Of a stretch of 64,000 nucleotides of DNA, positions 1-9,458 are shown one piece after another (within the stretch, counting starts at the first letter, position 1; each line of letters begins with the position of its first letter). The notes beneath the pieces were generated by a model, which made no database searches, was not told the DNA's origin, and saw only the letters and a list, made by a program, of their open reading frames with translations. The position numbers and the translations under genes were made by a program. This DNA is from an uncultured Rhizobiaceae bacterium (GTDB lineage Bacteria; Pseudomonadota; Alphaproteobacteria; Rhizobiales; Rhizobiaceae): the NCBI GenBank assembly GCA_947259295.1, contig CAMYMG010000058.1, forward strand, positions 1 to 64,000, in the 5' to 3' direction.

Positions 1-1512
1 AACGCCATCATGAAGCGCGTGCGCGACGAGCGCGGGCAGCCATCGCGGCCGGCCGACGCAAACGCCGCCAATGCCGATTTCATCGCGGCTGCCCGGCGCG
101 CCGCCCAGGCTGCGCAGGCGGCCGCCACCGAATCGGAATTGTTGAAGCGGAAGACCAATATCGGCAGTCCGGTAAAGGCGCTGCGCATCGGCGACCTGCT
201 GAAATCGCGGCGCAAACCGATCCTGATGGGAACGGCGCTCGCTCTGCTGGCGCTCGCCGGCCTGCAACTCGGCAAGGCCTTCATGCAGGACCCTGCCGGG
301 AACGCAGAAGTGGCGACGATTTCGCCGGTCGAAAGCGCCCCGCAGGTGGAGGTTGCGTCCATGGGTGCTGTCCCGGCATCGCCCATGACCGACGAAGCGG
401 CCGAGCCGGCAGCGGCGATAGACGAGATGACTGCCGACGATGAGACGGCAGAGATCGAGGTGGTCGAACCAGAGCAGCCGATGGATGTCGTCGTAGGCAC
501 CGACGAGACGGCGCCTGAGCCGATGCAAGACGAGGTGTCGCCGGCGGAAATAGCACAGGCCGATAACACCCCCGGGATGGAGCAGGTCAAAGTCGCTTCC
601 GTGTCGCCGCCGGAGATGGCGGCCAACCCGGTGACGACCGATGACCCCGCGACCAGCATGATCGAAGTGCCCGCACAGGCCGGGCCGCTGATGCTTCGCG
701 AGGCGGCAAGTGCCGGCGACGCGATGGCGCTCTTCGAGGTGGCGACACGCTACGCCGAAGGCCGCGGCATGCCATCCGACATGCAGGAGGCTGCGAAGTG
801 GTACGAGAGATCGGCGGAGGCCGGCTTCGCGCCCGGCCAATACCGTATCGGCAATCTCTACGAGAAGGGCCTCGGGGTTGAACGCGACCTGGCGAAGTCG
901 AGGCAGTGGTACCTGCTCGCGGCGGAACAGGGCAATGCGAGCGCCATGCACAATCTGGCGGTGCTCGATGCGATGGGCGCCGACGGGCAGTCGGACAATG
1001 ACTCGGCGGCAAAGTGGTTCTCCAAGGCGGCCGAACTCGGCGTCAAGGACAGCCAGTTCAACCTCGGCATCCTGGCCGCCAAGGGCGTCGGCATGCCGCA
1101 GAGCCTCGAACAGTCCTACAAGTGGTTCGCGCTGGTCGCCAAGACCGGCGACAAGGATGCGGCCGACAAGCGCGACGAGATCGCCAACTCGCTGCGGCCT
1201 GAACAGCTGGAGCGCGCCCGCGCGGCCACGGAATTGTGGAAGCCGAAGCCGCTCGACCCGAAGGCTAACACCGTCGACATCCCGGAATCCTGGCGCGAGG
1301 CACAGGACAAGACCGCCAGCATCGACATGACCAAGGCGATCAAGAACATCCAGATCATCCTCAACAAGAACGGCTACAAAGCGGGTAATCCTGACGGCGT
1401 CATGGGCGGCCAGACAAAGAGCGCCATCATGGCCTTCCAGAAGGACAACGGCATGGATCCGACGGGCGTGATCGACCAGAAACTGGCGCGCGCGCTTCTC
1501 GACCGCAAATGA
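1..1512 (+). CDS. podJ: PodJ-like polar localization protein, C-terminal part (5' truncated by window edge)
   Basis: The frame is open at the left edge, so the gene almost certainly begins upstream and only its last ~500 codons are here. Numbering from the ATG at 10, an Ala-rich cytoplasmic stretch (residues 20-40) precedes one transmembrane helix (about 70-90). Next come a long acidic Pro/Glu-rich linker (97-225), four to five Sel1/TPR-like repeats (about 228-395) and a C-terminal peptidoglycan-binding_1 domain (about 443-500). This order matches the membrane-proximal and periplasmic half of PodJ, which recruits polar factors and controls polar development in Caulobacter and rhizobia. Another large Sel1/peptidoglycan-binding protein is possible. 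The ATG at 10 is not taken as the real start. Confidence 0.7.
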   Translation, partial: NAIMKRVRDERGQPSRPADANAANADFIAAARRAAQAAQAAATESELLKRKTNIGSPVKALRIGDLLKSRRKPILMGTALALLALAGLQLGKAFMQDPAGNAEVATISPVESAPQVEVASMGAVPASPMTDEAAEPAAAIDEMTADDETAEIEVVEPEQPMDVVVGTDETAPEPMQDEVSPAEIAQADNTPGMEQVKVASVSPPEMAANPVTTDDPATSMIEVPAQAGPLMLREAASAGDAMALFEVATRYAEGRGMPSDMQEAAKWYERSAEAGFAPGQYRIGNLYEKGLGVERDLAKSRQWYLLAAEQGNASAMHNLAVLDAMGADGQSDNDSAAKWFSKAAELGVKDSQFNLGILAAKGVGMPQSLEQSYKWFALVAKTGDKDAADKRDEIANSLRPEQLERARAATELWKPKPLDPKANTVDIPESWREAQDKTASIDMTKAIKNIQIILNKNGYKAGNPDGVMGGQTKSAIMAFQKDNGMDPTGVIDQKLARALLDRK

Positions 1513-1708
1513 GGACGGCATTGGTCGCGACTGGACCATCCTGACCGCCCGAATTCGATGTTAACTGGTTGAAGATGTTTTTTGTTTCGACAGCGCGGCG
1601 GCGTTTGACTTCGCCGCATTGTCGGCGCAAGAACGGCTTAAATCCTCGGTGCATACAGCCCGTACGGGGCGGACTGATGCCGACAGGCAGGAACAATCGA
1701 GTTAGCGG

Positions 1709-2632
1709 GTGGGCATCTATCTCCCGATCGCGGAGTTATCCGTAAACGTATTTGTACTGCTTGCCATGGGCGCGGCGGTCGGGTTTCTCTCGGGCATGTT
1801 CGGCGTGGGTGGCGGCTTTCTCATCACGCCACTGCTGATCTTCTACAACATACCGCCTGCCATTGCCGTCGCCACCGGCGCAAACCAGGTCATCGCCTCT
1901 TCCTTCTCGGGCGCGCTGGCGCATTTCAAGCGCGGCACGCTCGACTTCAAGCTCGGTACGGTGCTGCTGGGGGGCGGCATCATCGGCTCGACGGTCGGCA
2001 TCTACGTATTCTCGATCCTGCGCGACCTAGGCCAGCTCGACCTATTCATCTCGCTGCTATACGTCGCGCTGCTCGGTTCGGTCGGCGGGCTCATGCTGGT
2101 GGAGAGCGTCAACGCGATCCGGCTGTCGCGGGGTACGGCAACACCGGCCACGCTGAAGAAGCCCGGCCAGCACAACTGGATCCACCGTCTGCCGCTGAAG
2201 ATGCGGTTTCGCGCATCGAAGCTCTTCGTCAGCGTGATTCCGGTCATCGGCCTGGGTGCCGCCATCGGCTTCATGTCGTCGATCATGGGCGTCGGCGGCG
2301 GCTTCATCATGGTCCCGGCGCTGATTTACCTTCTCAAGGTGCCGACCAACGTGGTCGTCGGCACCTCACTGTTCCAGATCATCTTCGTCGCCGCCTACAC
2401 GACCATCGTTCACGCATCGGCCAACCAGACCGTCGATGTCGTGCTGGCCTTCGTGCTGATGGTCGGCGGCGTGGCCGGCGCCCAGTACGGTGCCAAGGCC
2501 GGACAGAAACTACGTGGCGAACAGCTGCGCGCGCTGCTTGCCATGCTGGTGCTGGCGGTGGCGCTGCGCCTCGGGTTCGACCTCTTCGTGCGGCCGCTGT
2601 CGCTGTTCTCGCTGGCCGGGGCGGACGGCTAG
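1709..2632 (+). CDS. TauE/SafE family anion permease
   Basis: This is a 307-residue polytopic inner-membrane protein starting at GTG. It has the duplicated TauE/SafE architecture: each half carries a glycine-rich GVGGGF motif following a hydrophobic helix (about residues 34-40 and 196-202), and around eight hydrophobic segments are visible. The family exports sulfite, sulfoacetate or other small organosulfur anions, but the substrate cannot be read from this sequence. Its stop codon (2630-2632) is immediately followed by the ATG of the next gene, so the two are surely co-transcribed and translationally coupled. Confidence 0.88.
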   Translation: MGIYLPIAELSVNVFVLLAMGAAVGFLSGMFGVGGGFLITPLLIFYNIPPAIAVATGANQVIASSFSGALAHFKRGTLDFKLGTVLLGGGIIGSTVGIYVFSILRDLGQLDLFISLLYVALLGSVGGLMLVESVNAIRLSRGTATPATLKKPGQHNWIHRLPLKMRFRASKLFVSVIPVIGLGAAIGFMSSIMGVGGGFIMVPALIYLLKVPTNVVVGTSLFQIIFVAAYTTIVHASANQTVDVVLAFVLMVGGVAGAQYGAKAGQKLRGEQLRALLAMLVLAVALRLGFDLFVRPLSLFSLAGADG

Positions 2633-3436
2633 ATGGGCAGAGGACTCCGCATAGCCGTGACAGCGGCGTTGTTGATCTGGCTGACATCGCTTTCAGCGGT
2701 TGCGCAGGAGGCAGCACAGACGCAGAGCCCCGAATCGATCCAGATCGGCCTGTCGACCGACCGGATCGCCATCACCGCGGACTTCACCGGCGCCGACCTG
2801 ACCATCTTCGGCTCGCTGGAAAACGCCGACCCGCTGGTCAGCCGGCAGGGCCGCTACGACGTGATCGTCGTGCTCGAAGGTCCGTTGCGCCCGGTCGTTG
2901 TGCGCAAGAAGGGACGCTTCCTTGGCATGTGGATCAACATGGAATCGGAAACCTTCGTCAACGTGCCGGTTTCCTATTCGGTGGCGACGACCCGGGTGTT
3001 GCAGGACATCACCGACCCCACCAACTACAAGCAGCTGGCGCTCGGCGCCGACAACCTTCACATCGAGCCTCTCGACAGGGACGGCAACCCCGCGACGCTG
3101 GCCGAATTCGCAAAGGCGCTACGCGAGCGCAAGGCTGCGGCGGGGCTGTTCAACGTACGCGTCGGCGGGGTGGAATTCCTGTCACAGAGCCTGTTTCGCG
3201 CATCCGTGCCGCTGGCACCCAACGTTCCGGTCGGGACCCACAAGGCCCGCGCCTTCCTGTTTCGCAACGGCATCTTCATCAAGGAAAACTCGGCGCAGCT
3301 TGCGATCGTCAAGTCGGGCTTCGAGCAGTCTATCGCGCGCAACGCGGTCGAGCACAGCTTCCTCTACGGTGTCTTCGCGGTCGCGCTGGCGATGCTGACC
3401 GGCTGGCTCGGCCGGGTGATCTTCCGCAAGGACTAA
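2633..3436 (+). CDS. TIGR02186-type membrane protein of unknown function
   Basis: This 267-residue protein has an N-terminal signal peptide (about residues 1-25, cleavage near AVAQE), a beta-rich periplasmic domain and one C-terminal transmembrane helix (about 241-262) ending in Arg/Lys. That shape, and direct abutment to a TauE/SafE permease, fits the TIGR02186 family, which is commonly paired with such permeases in alphaproteobacteria. It probably sits in the inner membrane facing the periplasm and assists or modulates the permease. That role is inferred from coupling alone, as no catalytic motif is visible. Confidence 0.75.
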   Translation: MGRGLRIAVTAALLIWLTSLSAVAQEAAQTQSPESIQIGLSTDRIAITADFTGADLTIFGSLENADPLVSRQGRYDVIVVLEGPLRPVVVRKKGRFLGMWINMESETFVNVPVSYSVATTRVLQDITDPTNYKQLALGADNLHIEPLDRDGNPATLAEFAKALRERKAAAGLFNVRVGGVEFLSQSLFRASVPLAPNVPVGTHKARAFLFRNGIFIKENSAQLAIVKSGFEQSIARNAVEHSFLYGVFAVALAMLTGWLGRVIFRKD

Positions 3437-3440
3437 GGCC

Positions 3441-4157
3441 TCAGCCGGGGTGGAGAAGACCGCCGGCAATGGCGAAGACGCGGCGGGCGCCGATCATGTA
3501 GGCCATCAGGCCCTCACGCCGGAAAAGCCCCGCATAGGCGCGGTCGAGCACGTTGAGCGACCCGGTATAGGCGCCGAATGCCGGCATGATCGCGCGCGCC
3601 CCGTCGGTGGCGAAGCAGCGTCGGCGCACGGACCGTCCCCGCTGCACGATGCGGGCGCAGGGATGGAGATGGCCGGCGACCTCGCCTTCCGAAGCCTGTG
3701 CGGAAGGCTCGTGCCTGAACGTCAGGCCGCCGATCGCCAGCGCCTCGACGGTTTCGCCAGGCAGGCCGGCAGGCGGCTTAGGATCGTGATTGCCCGCGAC
3801 CCAGAACCAGTCGCGACCGGCCATCAGCGACATCAGGCCAGCGCGGGTGTGTTCGGGCAGGCGTGCCGCTCCCTCGGGATCGTGGAAGCTGTCGCCCAGG
3901 CTGACGACGATCCTCGGGCGATAGCGGTCGATGACGGCCTGCAGCCGCAGCAGCGTCGCCGCCGTATCGTAGGGTGGCACGAGCATGCCTCGACGGGCGA
4001 AGGACGAGCCCTTTTCGAGATGCAGGTCGGAGACGCAGAGCAGGCCGAGCGCGGGAAAGTGCAGCGCGCCCAGGCGGTCGCAGGACGCCTGTTCGCCGGC
4101 GACGGATATCTCCGCCCCGTCGCCCTGATCCAGAACCGCCGCCGATGCCAGTCTCAA
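3441..4157 (-). CDS. pdeM: Ligase-associated DNA damage response endonuclease PdeM
   Basis: This 238-residue calcineurin-like metallophosphoesterase shows the expected metal motifs in order: DLH near residue 44, GDSFHD, GNHD and a late GHLHP. These are the signature of the PdeM member of the LAD (ligase-associated DNA damage) group. The gene start overlaps the stop of the upstream helicase by 4 nt (ATGA), so it is translationally coupled to it. The exonuclease and ATP-dependent ligase of the same system are encoded divergently at 6828-9439. The exact nucleic-acid substrate is not known from sequence. Confidence 0.88.
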   Translation of the reverse strand: MRLASAAVLDQGDGAEISVAGEQASCDRLGALHFPALGLLCVSDLHLEKGSSFARRGMLVPPYDTAATLLRLQAVIDRYRPRIVVSLGDSFHDPEGAARLPEHTRAGLMSLMAGRDWFWVAGNHDPKPPAGLPGETVEALAIGGLTFRHEPSAQASEGEVAGHLHPCARIVQRGRSVRRRCFATDGARAIMPAFGAYTGSLNVLDRAYAGLFRREGLMAYMIGARRVFAIAGGLLHPG

Positions 4158-6721
4158 CGTCCCATCGCCTCTTCGATCAATCCTTCCGCTTCCGACATCA
4201 AAGACTCGCTAGCCTCGCCGTCGACCCTCTCCCTGCCAACCTCCAGCATGATGGGTACGGCGAGTGGCGAGATGCGGTCGAGGTCCTTATGCATGATTCG
4301 GCCGCGAATGCGCGAGAGCATGTCGGCGAGCCTCCTGACATCGAGAAGTCCGGCCGCCGCGTCGGCGCGCGTTGCCTGGAGCAGGATATGGTCCGGCTCG
4401 TGGGTGCGCAGGACGTCGTAGATGAGGTCGGCCGAAACCGTGACCTGGCGGCCGCTCTTCTCCTGGCCGGGATAGCGCTTTTCGATCAGGCCGGAAATCT
4501 GCGCGCAGGCGCGGAAGGTGCGCTTCAGCAACCAGCTGTCGGCCAGCCAGGCATCAAGATCGTCGCCCAGCATGTCCTCGTCGAACAGTTCGGCGAGCGG
4601 GATCTTTCCCGACTTGAACAACTGCCCCATGTCGCCCAGCGCCCAGACGCCGAGCACATAGTCGGTGGCGACGAAGCCGAGCGGGCGGGCGCCCATGCGC
4701 TCGAGGCGGCGGGTCAGAAGCATGCCGAGCGTCTGGTGCGCCAGACGACCCTCGAAGGGATAGGCGACCATGTAGAAGCGGTCGGCACGCGGGAAGGTCT
4801 CGACCAGAAGGTCGCCGCGCCTCGGCAGGACCGAAACCTTGGCCTGCAGGCGAAGCCAATCGGCAACCTGGCCCGGCAGCGCCTTCCAGCGCTTCGGATC
4901 GGCTAGCATGCCGCGCACCTGGTCGGCAAGATAGGTCGAAAGGGGAAACTTGCCGCCGCCGTAATAGGGTACCTTGGCGTCCTTGCCGGGCGCATTGGAG
5001 ACATAACACTCGTTCTCGCGAATACCCTCGAAGCGCAGCACCTTGCCGGCAAAGAGAAAAGTGTCGCCATAGACCAGCGTCTCGAGAAACGCCTCCTCGA
5101 TCTTGCCGAGCGTCGGGCCGCCGCGGGATGCCGGTCCGCGGCCGGCGCGGACATAGCGCACGTTAAGCGCCGGCACCTCAATGATCGTGCCGACATTCAA
5201 CCGGTACTGCTGGGCGACGCGCGGATGGCTGACGCGCCACAGCCCGTCCTTGGTCTTGCGGATGCGGGCATAGCGCTCATAGGTCTTCAGCGCGTAGCCG
5301 CCGGTGGCGACGAAATCGACGACGCGGTCGAACGTGTCGCGGTCGAGCCTGGCGTAAGGCTCGGCGGTCCGAACTTCCTCGAATAGCTGGCCGGCATCGA
5401 AGGGGGCGCCGCAGGCGGTACCCAGAACATGCTGCGCAAGCACGTCGAGCGCGCCCTCGACGAGCGGCGGCGTATCCTGCGCGCCGACGGTCGAGGCCTC
5501 CAGCGCGGCGCGGCATTCGAGCACCTCGAAGCGGTTCGACGGCACGAGGATCGCCTTCGACGGTTCGTCCATGCGGTGGTTGGCGCGGCCGATGCGTTGC
5601 GCCAGGCGGCTAGCGCCCTTCGGCGCGCCGACATGGATGACGAGATCGACGTCACCCCAGTCGATGCCGAGGTCGAGCGTGGAGGTGGCGACGATGGCGC
5701 GCAGGCTGTTGGTCTCCATCGCCTTCTCGACGCGCCGGCGCTGCCCGACATCGAGCGAGCCGTGATGCAGCGCGATGGGCAGCGAATCCTCGTTGATGCG
5801 CCAGAGTTCCTGGAACAGCAGTTCGGCCTGGCTGCGCGTGTTTACGAAGAGCAGCGACGTCCTGTGCTGCTTCACCATCTCGTAAATCTCGGGAATGGCA
5901 TAGCGCGACGAATGGCCCTGCCACGGCACGCGCTCGCGCGAATCCAGCACCGACACATCCGGCTTGGCGCCGCCCGAGACGGTGATCAAATCCGCCATGC
6001 CGCCCGGCGGGTTCTGGCCGACCAGCCAGCGTCGAAGCCCGTCCGGGTCGGCGACGGTCGCCGACAGGCCGATGGCCTGGAGCGCCGGCACCATGGCCCT
6101 CAGCCTGGCGAGGCCGAGCGCCAGAAGATGACCGCGCTTGGACGTGACGAGCGAATGCAGTTCGTCGAAAACGACGTAGCGCAAATCCTCGAAGAAACGC
6201 CGTGCGTCGGACGAGGCGAGAAGCAGGGCAAGCTGCTCGGGCGTGGTGAGCAATATGTCGGGCGGCTGGAGCTTCTGGCGCTGGCGCTTGTGGGACGGTG
6301 TGTCGCCGGTGCGGGTTTCGATGGTGACGGGCAGGCCCATGTCGCCGACGGGACGGGCGAGATTGCGTTCGATGTCGACGGCCAGCGCCTTCAGGGGCGA
6401 AATGTAGAGCGTGTGAATGCCGCGATGCGCCTGCCCCGGCCTGCGCTTCGGACGGTCGCACAGGTCGGTCAGGCTGGGCAGGAAGCCGGCCAGCGTCTTG
6501 CCGGCGCCGGTCGGCGCAATCAGCAGAACCGAGCGGCCGCCTTGCGCCTTCGCCAGCAGCTCCATCTGGTGAGCGCGCGGCGACCAGCCGCGCTCCGCGA
6601 ACCACTTCAGGAACGGGTCCGGAAGCGTGGCGGCGGTAGTCGCGGGTTCGGGGCGCATCCGGCTTGTCACGCTGGAGACGTAGCGCGAGGCCTGCCGGGA
6701 GCCAAGCGGAATCTGGAACAA
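4154..6721 (-). CDS. Ligase-associated DNA damage response DEXH-box helicase (Lhr-like)
   Basis: This 855-residue superfamily 2 helicase has Walker A APTGAGKT at residues 69-76 and a DELH box at 186-189. A helicase motif VI (QRIGRANHR) lies near residue 390, followed by the long C-terminal Lhr-type region. Length and motifs agree with the Lhr-like helicase of the LAD set, which pairs with PdeM, a beta-CASP exonuclease and an ATP-dependent ligase. The annotated ATG could be replaced by an internal ATG at residue 22, since nothing upstream of either is decisive. It is divergent from the exonuclease gene, with about 100 bp of shared promoter region (6722-6827). Confidence 0.9.
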   Translation of the reverse strand: MFQIPLGSRQASRYVSSVTSRMRPEPATTAATLPDPFLKWFAERGWSPRAHQMELLAKAQGGRSVLLIAPTGAGKTLAGFLPSLTDLCDRPKRRPGQAHRGIHTLYISPLKALAVDIERNLARPVGDMGLPVTIETRTGDTPSHKRQRQKLQPPDILLTTPEQLALLLASSDARRFFEDLRYVVFDELHSLVTSKRGHLLALGLARLRAMVPALQAIGLSATVADPDGLRRWLVGQNPPGGMADLITVSGGAKPDVSVLDSRERVPWQGHSSRYAIPEIYEMVKQHRTSLLFVNTRSQAELLFQELWRINEDSLPIALHHGSLDVGQRRRVEKAMETNSLRAIVATSTLDLGIDWGDVDLVIHVGAPKGASRLAQRIGRANHRMDEPSKAILVPSNRFEVLECRAALEASTVGAQDTPPLVEGALDVLAQHVLGTACGAPFDAGQLFEEVRTAEPYARLDRDTFDRVVDFVATGGYALKTYERYARIRKTKDGLWRVSHPRVAQQYRLNVGTIIEVPALNVRYVRAGRGPASRGGPTLGKIEEAFLETLVYGDTFLFAGKVLRFEGIRENECYVSNAPGKDAKVPYYGGGKFPLSTYLADQVRGMLADPKRWKALPGQVADWLRLQAKVSVLPRRGDLLVETFPRADRFYMVAYPFEGRLAHQTLGMLLTRRLERMGARPLGFVATDYVLGVWALGDMGQLFKSGKIPLAELFDEDMLGDDLDAWLADSWLLKRTFRACAQISGLIEKRYPGQEKSGRQVTVSADLIYDVLRTHEPDHILLQATRADAAAGLLDVRRLADMLSRIRGRIMHKDLDRISPLAVPIMLEVGRERVDGEASESLMSEAEGLIEEAMGR

Positions 6722-6827
6722 AACGGGACCATCGAAATTATGGCTGCTTTAAGGAGGCGGGAACAGCTTTGGCAGCAGTGCCGACACCGGCACTTCCCTA
6801 GGACGGGAAAGGACCTATCTTGCTGTG

Positions 6828-7838
6828 ATGCGCGCCAGCGACCTGCTTCATCCCCGCCCCGAAGGACTCTATTGCCCGCCCGGCGATTTCTTCATCGATC
6901 CGACCAGGCCGGTGGAGCGGGCCTTGATCACGCATGGCCATTCCGACCATGCGCGTTCCGGTCACGGTACTGTGCTCGCGACGCAACAGACCCTGGAGAT
7001 CATGGCGCTGCGCTACGGCGCGGACTTTGCCGGGTCCAGCCAGGCTGCCGTCCTCGGGGAGACACAGACGATCAAGGGTGTCTCCGTCACCTTCCATCCT
7101 GCCGGCCATGTTCTCGGTTCGGCGCAGATCGCGGTCGAGCACGGAAAGACGCGGATCGTGGCGTCGGGCGACTACAAGCGCCAGGCGGACGCGACCTGCG
7201 CCGCTTTCGTGCCGGTGGAGTGCGATGTGTTCATCACTGAGGCGACGTTCGGCCTGCCCGTGTTCCGCCATCCGCCCGACACGGAGGAAATCGCCAAGCT
7301 GCTCGCCTCGCTGCAGCAGTTTCCGGGGCGCGCCCATCTGGTCGGCGCCTATGCGCTGGGCAAGGCGCAGCGGGTGATCCGGCTGATACGCGACGCCGGC
7401 TACGAGAAGCCGATCTTCATCCACGGCGCACTGGCAAAGCTCTGCGACTACTATGAGAGCCAGGGGATCGCGCTTGGCGATCTCAGGCCCGCGACTGTCG
7501 AGGGTGGTTCGAAGGGTGACTTCGCCGGCGCCATCGTCGTCGGCCCGCCTTCCGCCTTTGCCGATCGCTGGGCACGGCGGTTTCCCGATCCGATGTCGTG
7601 CTTTGCCTCCGGCTGGATGCGCATTCGCCAGCGCGCCAAGCAGGGGGGTGTCGAACTGCCTCTGATCATCTCGGATCACGGCGACTGGGACGAACTGATC
7701 CGGACCATATCGGAAACCGGCGCCTCGGAAGTGTGGGCGACGCATGGCCGCGAGGAGGCGCTGGTACGCTGGTGCGAATTGCAGGGCATCGCGGCGCGGC
7801 CGCTGCATCTTGTCGGCTACGAGGACGAGGGCGACTGA
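6828..7838 (+). CDS. Ligase-associated DNA damage response exonuclease (metallo-beta-lactamase/beta-CASP)
   Basis: This 336-residue protein carries the metallo-beta-lactamase metal motif HGHSDHAR near residue 36 and a downstream GHVLGS, as in the beta-CASP nucleases of the LAD system. A GTG directly before the ATG (6825) is an alternative start. Its TGA overlaps the ATG of the DNA ligase by one base (TGATG at 7836-7840), so both are made from one message. The expected activity is processing of DNA ends before sealing by the partner ligase, inferred from the family. Confidence 0.88.
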   Translation: MRASDLLHPRPEGLYCPPGDFFIDPTRPVERALITHGHSDHARSGHGTVLATQQTLEIMALRYGADFAGSSQAAVLGETQTIKGVSVTFHPAGHVLGSAQIAVEHGKTRIVASGDYKRQADATCAAFVPVECDVFITEATFGLPVFRHPPDTEEIAKLLASLQQFPGRAHLVGAYALGKAQRVIRLIRDAGYEKPIFIHGALAKLCDYYESQGIALGDLRPATVEGGSKGDFAGAIVVGPPSAFADRWARRFPDPMSCFASGWMRIRQRAKQGGVELPLIISDHGDWDELIRTISETGASEVWATHGREEALVRWCELQGIAARPLHLVGYEDEGD

Positions 7839-9439
7839 TGAGGCGCTTTGCCAACCTGCTCGACCGCTTGGTGCTGACGCCGGCGCGCAACGGCAAGCTG
7901 ACGCTGCTGGTCGATTACTTTCGCAGCGTCGAGGACCCCGACCGCGGCCTGGCTCTTGCCGCCATCACCGGCGACCTGTCGATCGCGGCGATCAAGCCGG
8001 CAATGCTGCGCACGCTGGTGACCGAGCGCATCGACCCTGTGCTGTTCGGCTATTCCTACGACTATGTCGGCGACCTTGCCGAGACAGTCTCGCTGGTGTG
8101 GCCGGAGCCCGGCCCTGAGAGACGAGCCAACCGCGTGCCGACCCTCGGTGAGGTGGTGGCAAAGCTGCAGGCCGCGAGCCGCTCGGATGGACCAACGGTG
8201 CTCTCCGCACTGCTCGACAGCGCCGACATCGAGTCGCGATATGCCATCATCAAGCTGGTGACCGGGGGCCTGCGCATCGGCGTTTCGGCCAGGCTGGCCA
8301 AACAGGCGCTTGCCGAATTCGGCCAGGTGGACGTGGCCGAAATCGAAGAACTGTGGCATGGGTTGATGCCGCCTTACGAGACGCTGTTTGCCTGGCTCGA
8401 AGGCAAGGCCGACAAACCGGAGAGAACCGCCAAGGCGATGTTCCGGCCGGTCATGCTGTCTACCCCGGTGGGCGACGGAGACCTGGAAAAACTCGACCCG
8501 GTCGATTTTGCCGCCGAGTGGAAATGGGACGGCATTCGCGTGCAGGCGGTGTCGGAGGGCGGCGTGCGGCGGCTCTATTCGCGCACCGGCGACGACGTGT
8601 CAGGCGCCTTTCCCGACCTCGTCGACGCCATGGATTTCGATGGCGCGCTCGACGGCGAACTGCTGGTCGGAAATCCGGCGGAGGCGACCGGCACCTTCTC
8701 CGACCTGCAGCAGCGGCTGAACCGCAAGACAGTGTCGCCGAAGATCCGCGACCAGTTTCCGGCGTTCATGCGCTGCTACGACGTGCTGACGATCGGTGAG
8801 GAGGACATGCGCGCCCTGCCCTTCGTCGAGCGGCGCCCGCGCCTCGAAGCCTTCGTCGGGACGCTCGAGCCGACGCGTTTCGACCTGTCACCGTTGGCGC
8901 CCTTTGCCGACTGGGGGGCGCTTGACGAGATGCGCAAGAACCCGCCGCACCCGGTCATCGAAGGCGTGATGCTGAAACGGCTCGACTCGCCCTATCTCGC
9001 CGGCCGGCCGAGAGGCCCCTGGTTCAAGTGGAAGCGCGACCCGCACACGGTGGATGCCGTTCTGATGTATGCGCAGCGCGGCCATGGCAAGCGCTCGAGC
9101 TTCTACTCCGACTATACGTTCGGCGTTTGGACCGGGCCGGAGGGGGCCGAGGAACTGGTGCCCGTCGGAAAGGCCTATTTCGGCTTCACCGACGAAGAAC
9201 TGAAGCAGATCGACAAATATGTGCGCGACAACACGATCGAGCGCTTCGGGCCGGTGCGCTCGGTGCGCGCCGATCGCAAGCAGGGCCTGGTACTCGAGGT
9301 TGCGTTCGAAGGGCTGAACCGGTCGACGCGCCACAAGTCGGGCGTCGCCATGCGGTTTCCGCGCATCTCACGGCTGCGCTGGGACAAGCCGCCTAACGAA
9401 GCCGACCGCATCGAGACGTTACAGGCGCTGCTCGACTGA
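7838..9439 (+). CDS. ATP-dependent DNA ligase (LAD-associated, LigB/LigC type)
   Basis: This 533-residue cytoplasmic ligase has an N-terminal DNA-binding domain (about 1-190). The adenylation domain contains the nucleotidyltransferase motif EWKWDGIR, with Lys229 the predicted AMP-accepting residue, and a C-terminal OB fold begins around residue 410. It seals nicks using ATP and is separate from the NAD-dependent replicative LigA. The ATG overlaps the exonuclease stop, and this coupling sets the start although the frame is open further upstream. Together with 3441-7838 it completes the four-gene LAD module. Confidence 0.93.
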   Translation: MRRFANLLDRLVLTPARNGKLTLLVDYFRSVEDPDRGLALAAITGDLSIAAIKPAMLRTLVTERIDPVLFGYSYDYVGDLAETVSLVWPEPGPERRANRVPTLGEVVAKLQAASRSDGPTVLSALLDSADIESRYAIIKLVTGGLRIGVSARLAKQALAEFGQVDVAEIEELWHGLMPPYETLFAWLEGKADKPERTAKAMFRPVMLSTPVGDGDLEKLDPVDFAAEWKWDGIRVQAVSEGGVRRLYSRTGDDVSGAFPDLVDAMDFDGALDGELLVGNPAEATGTFSDLQQRLNRKTVSPKIRDQFPAFMRCYDVLTIGEEDMRALPFVERRPRLEAFVGTLEPTRFDLSPLAPFADWGALDEMRKNPPHPVIEGVMLKRLDSPYLAGRPRGPWFKWKRDPHTVDAVLMYAQRGHGKRSSFYSDYTFGVWTGPEGAEELVPVGKAYFGFTDEELKQIDKYVRDNTIERFGPVRSVRADRKQGLVLEVAFEGLNRSTRHKSGVAMRFPRISRLRWDKPPNEADRIETLQALLD

Positions 9440-9458
9440 GCCGTTCGGTCCCTTTCGG

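Noticed and set aside
10-1512. ATG at position 10 as the true start of the PodJ-like gene
   Set aside because: The frame is open to the window edge, and the protein begins in the middle of a cytoplasmic Ala-rich region just before the membrane helix, as expected for the inside of a longer PodJ.
5429-7240. Long open frame (about 600 codons) on the plus strand opposite the helicase gene
   Set aside because: It is antisense to a clear helicase with all motifs. Its translation is low-complexity Arg/Gly/Ala/Gln and has no domain. Such shadows are common in GC-rich DNA.
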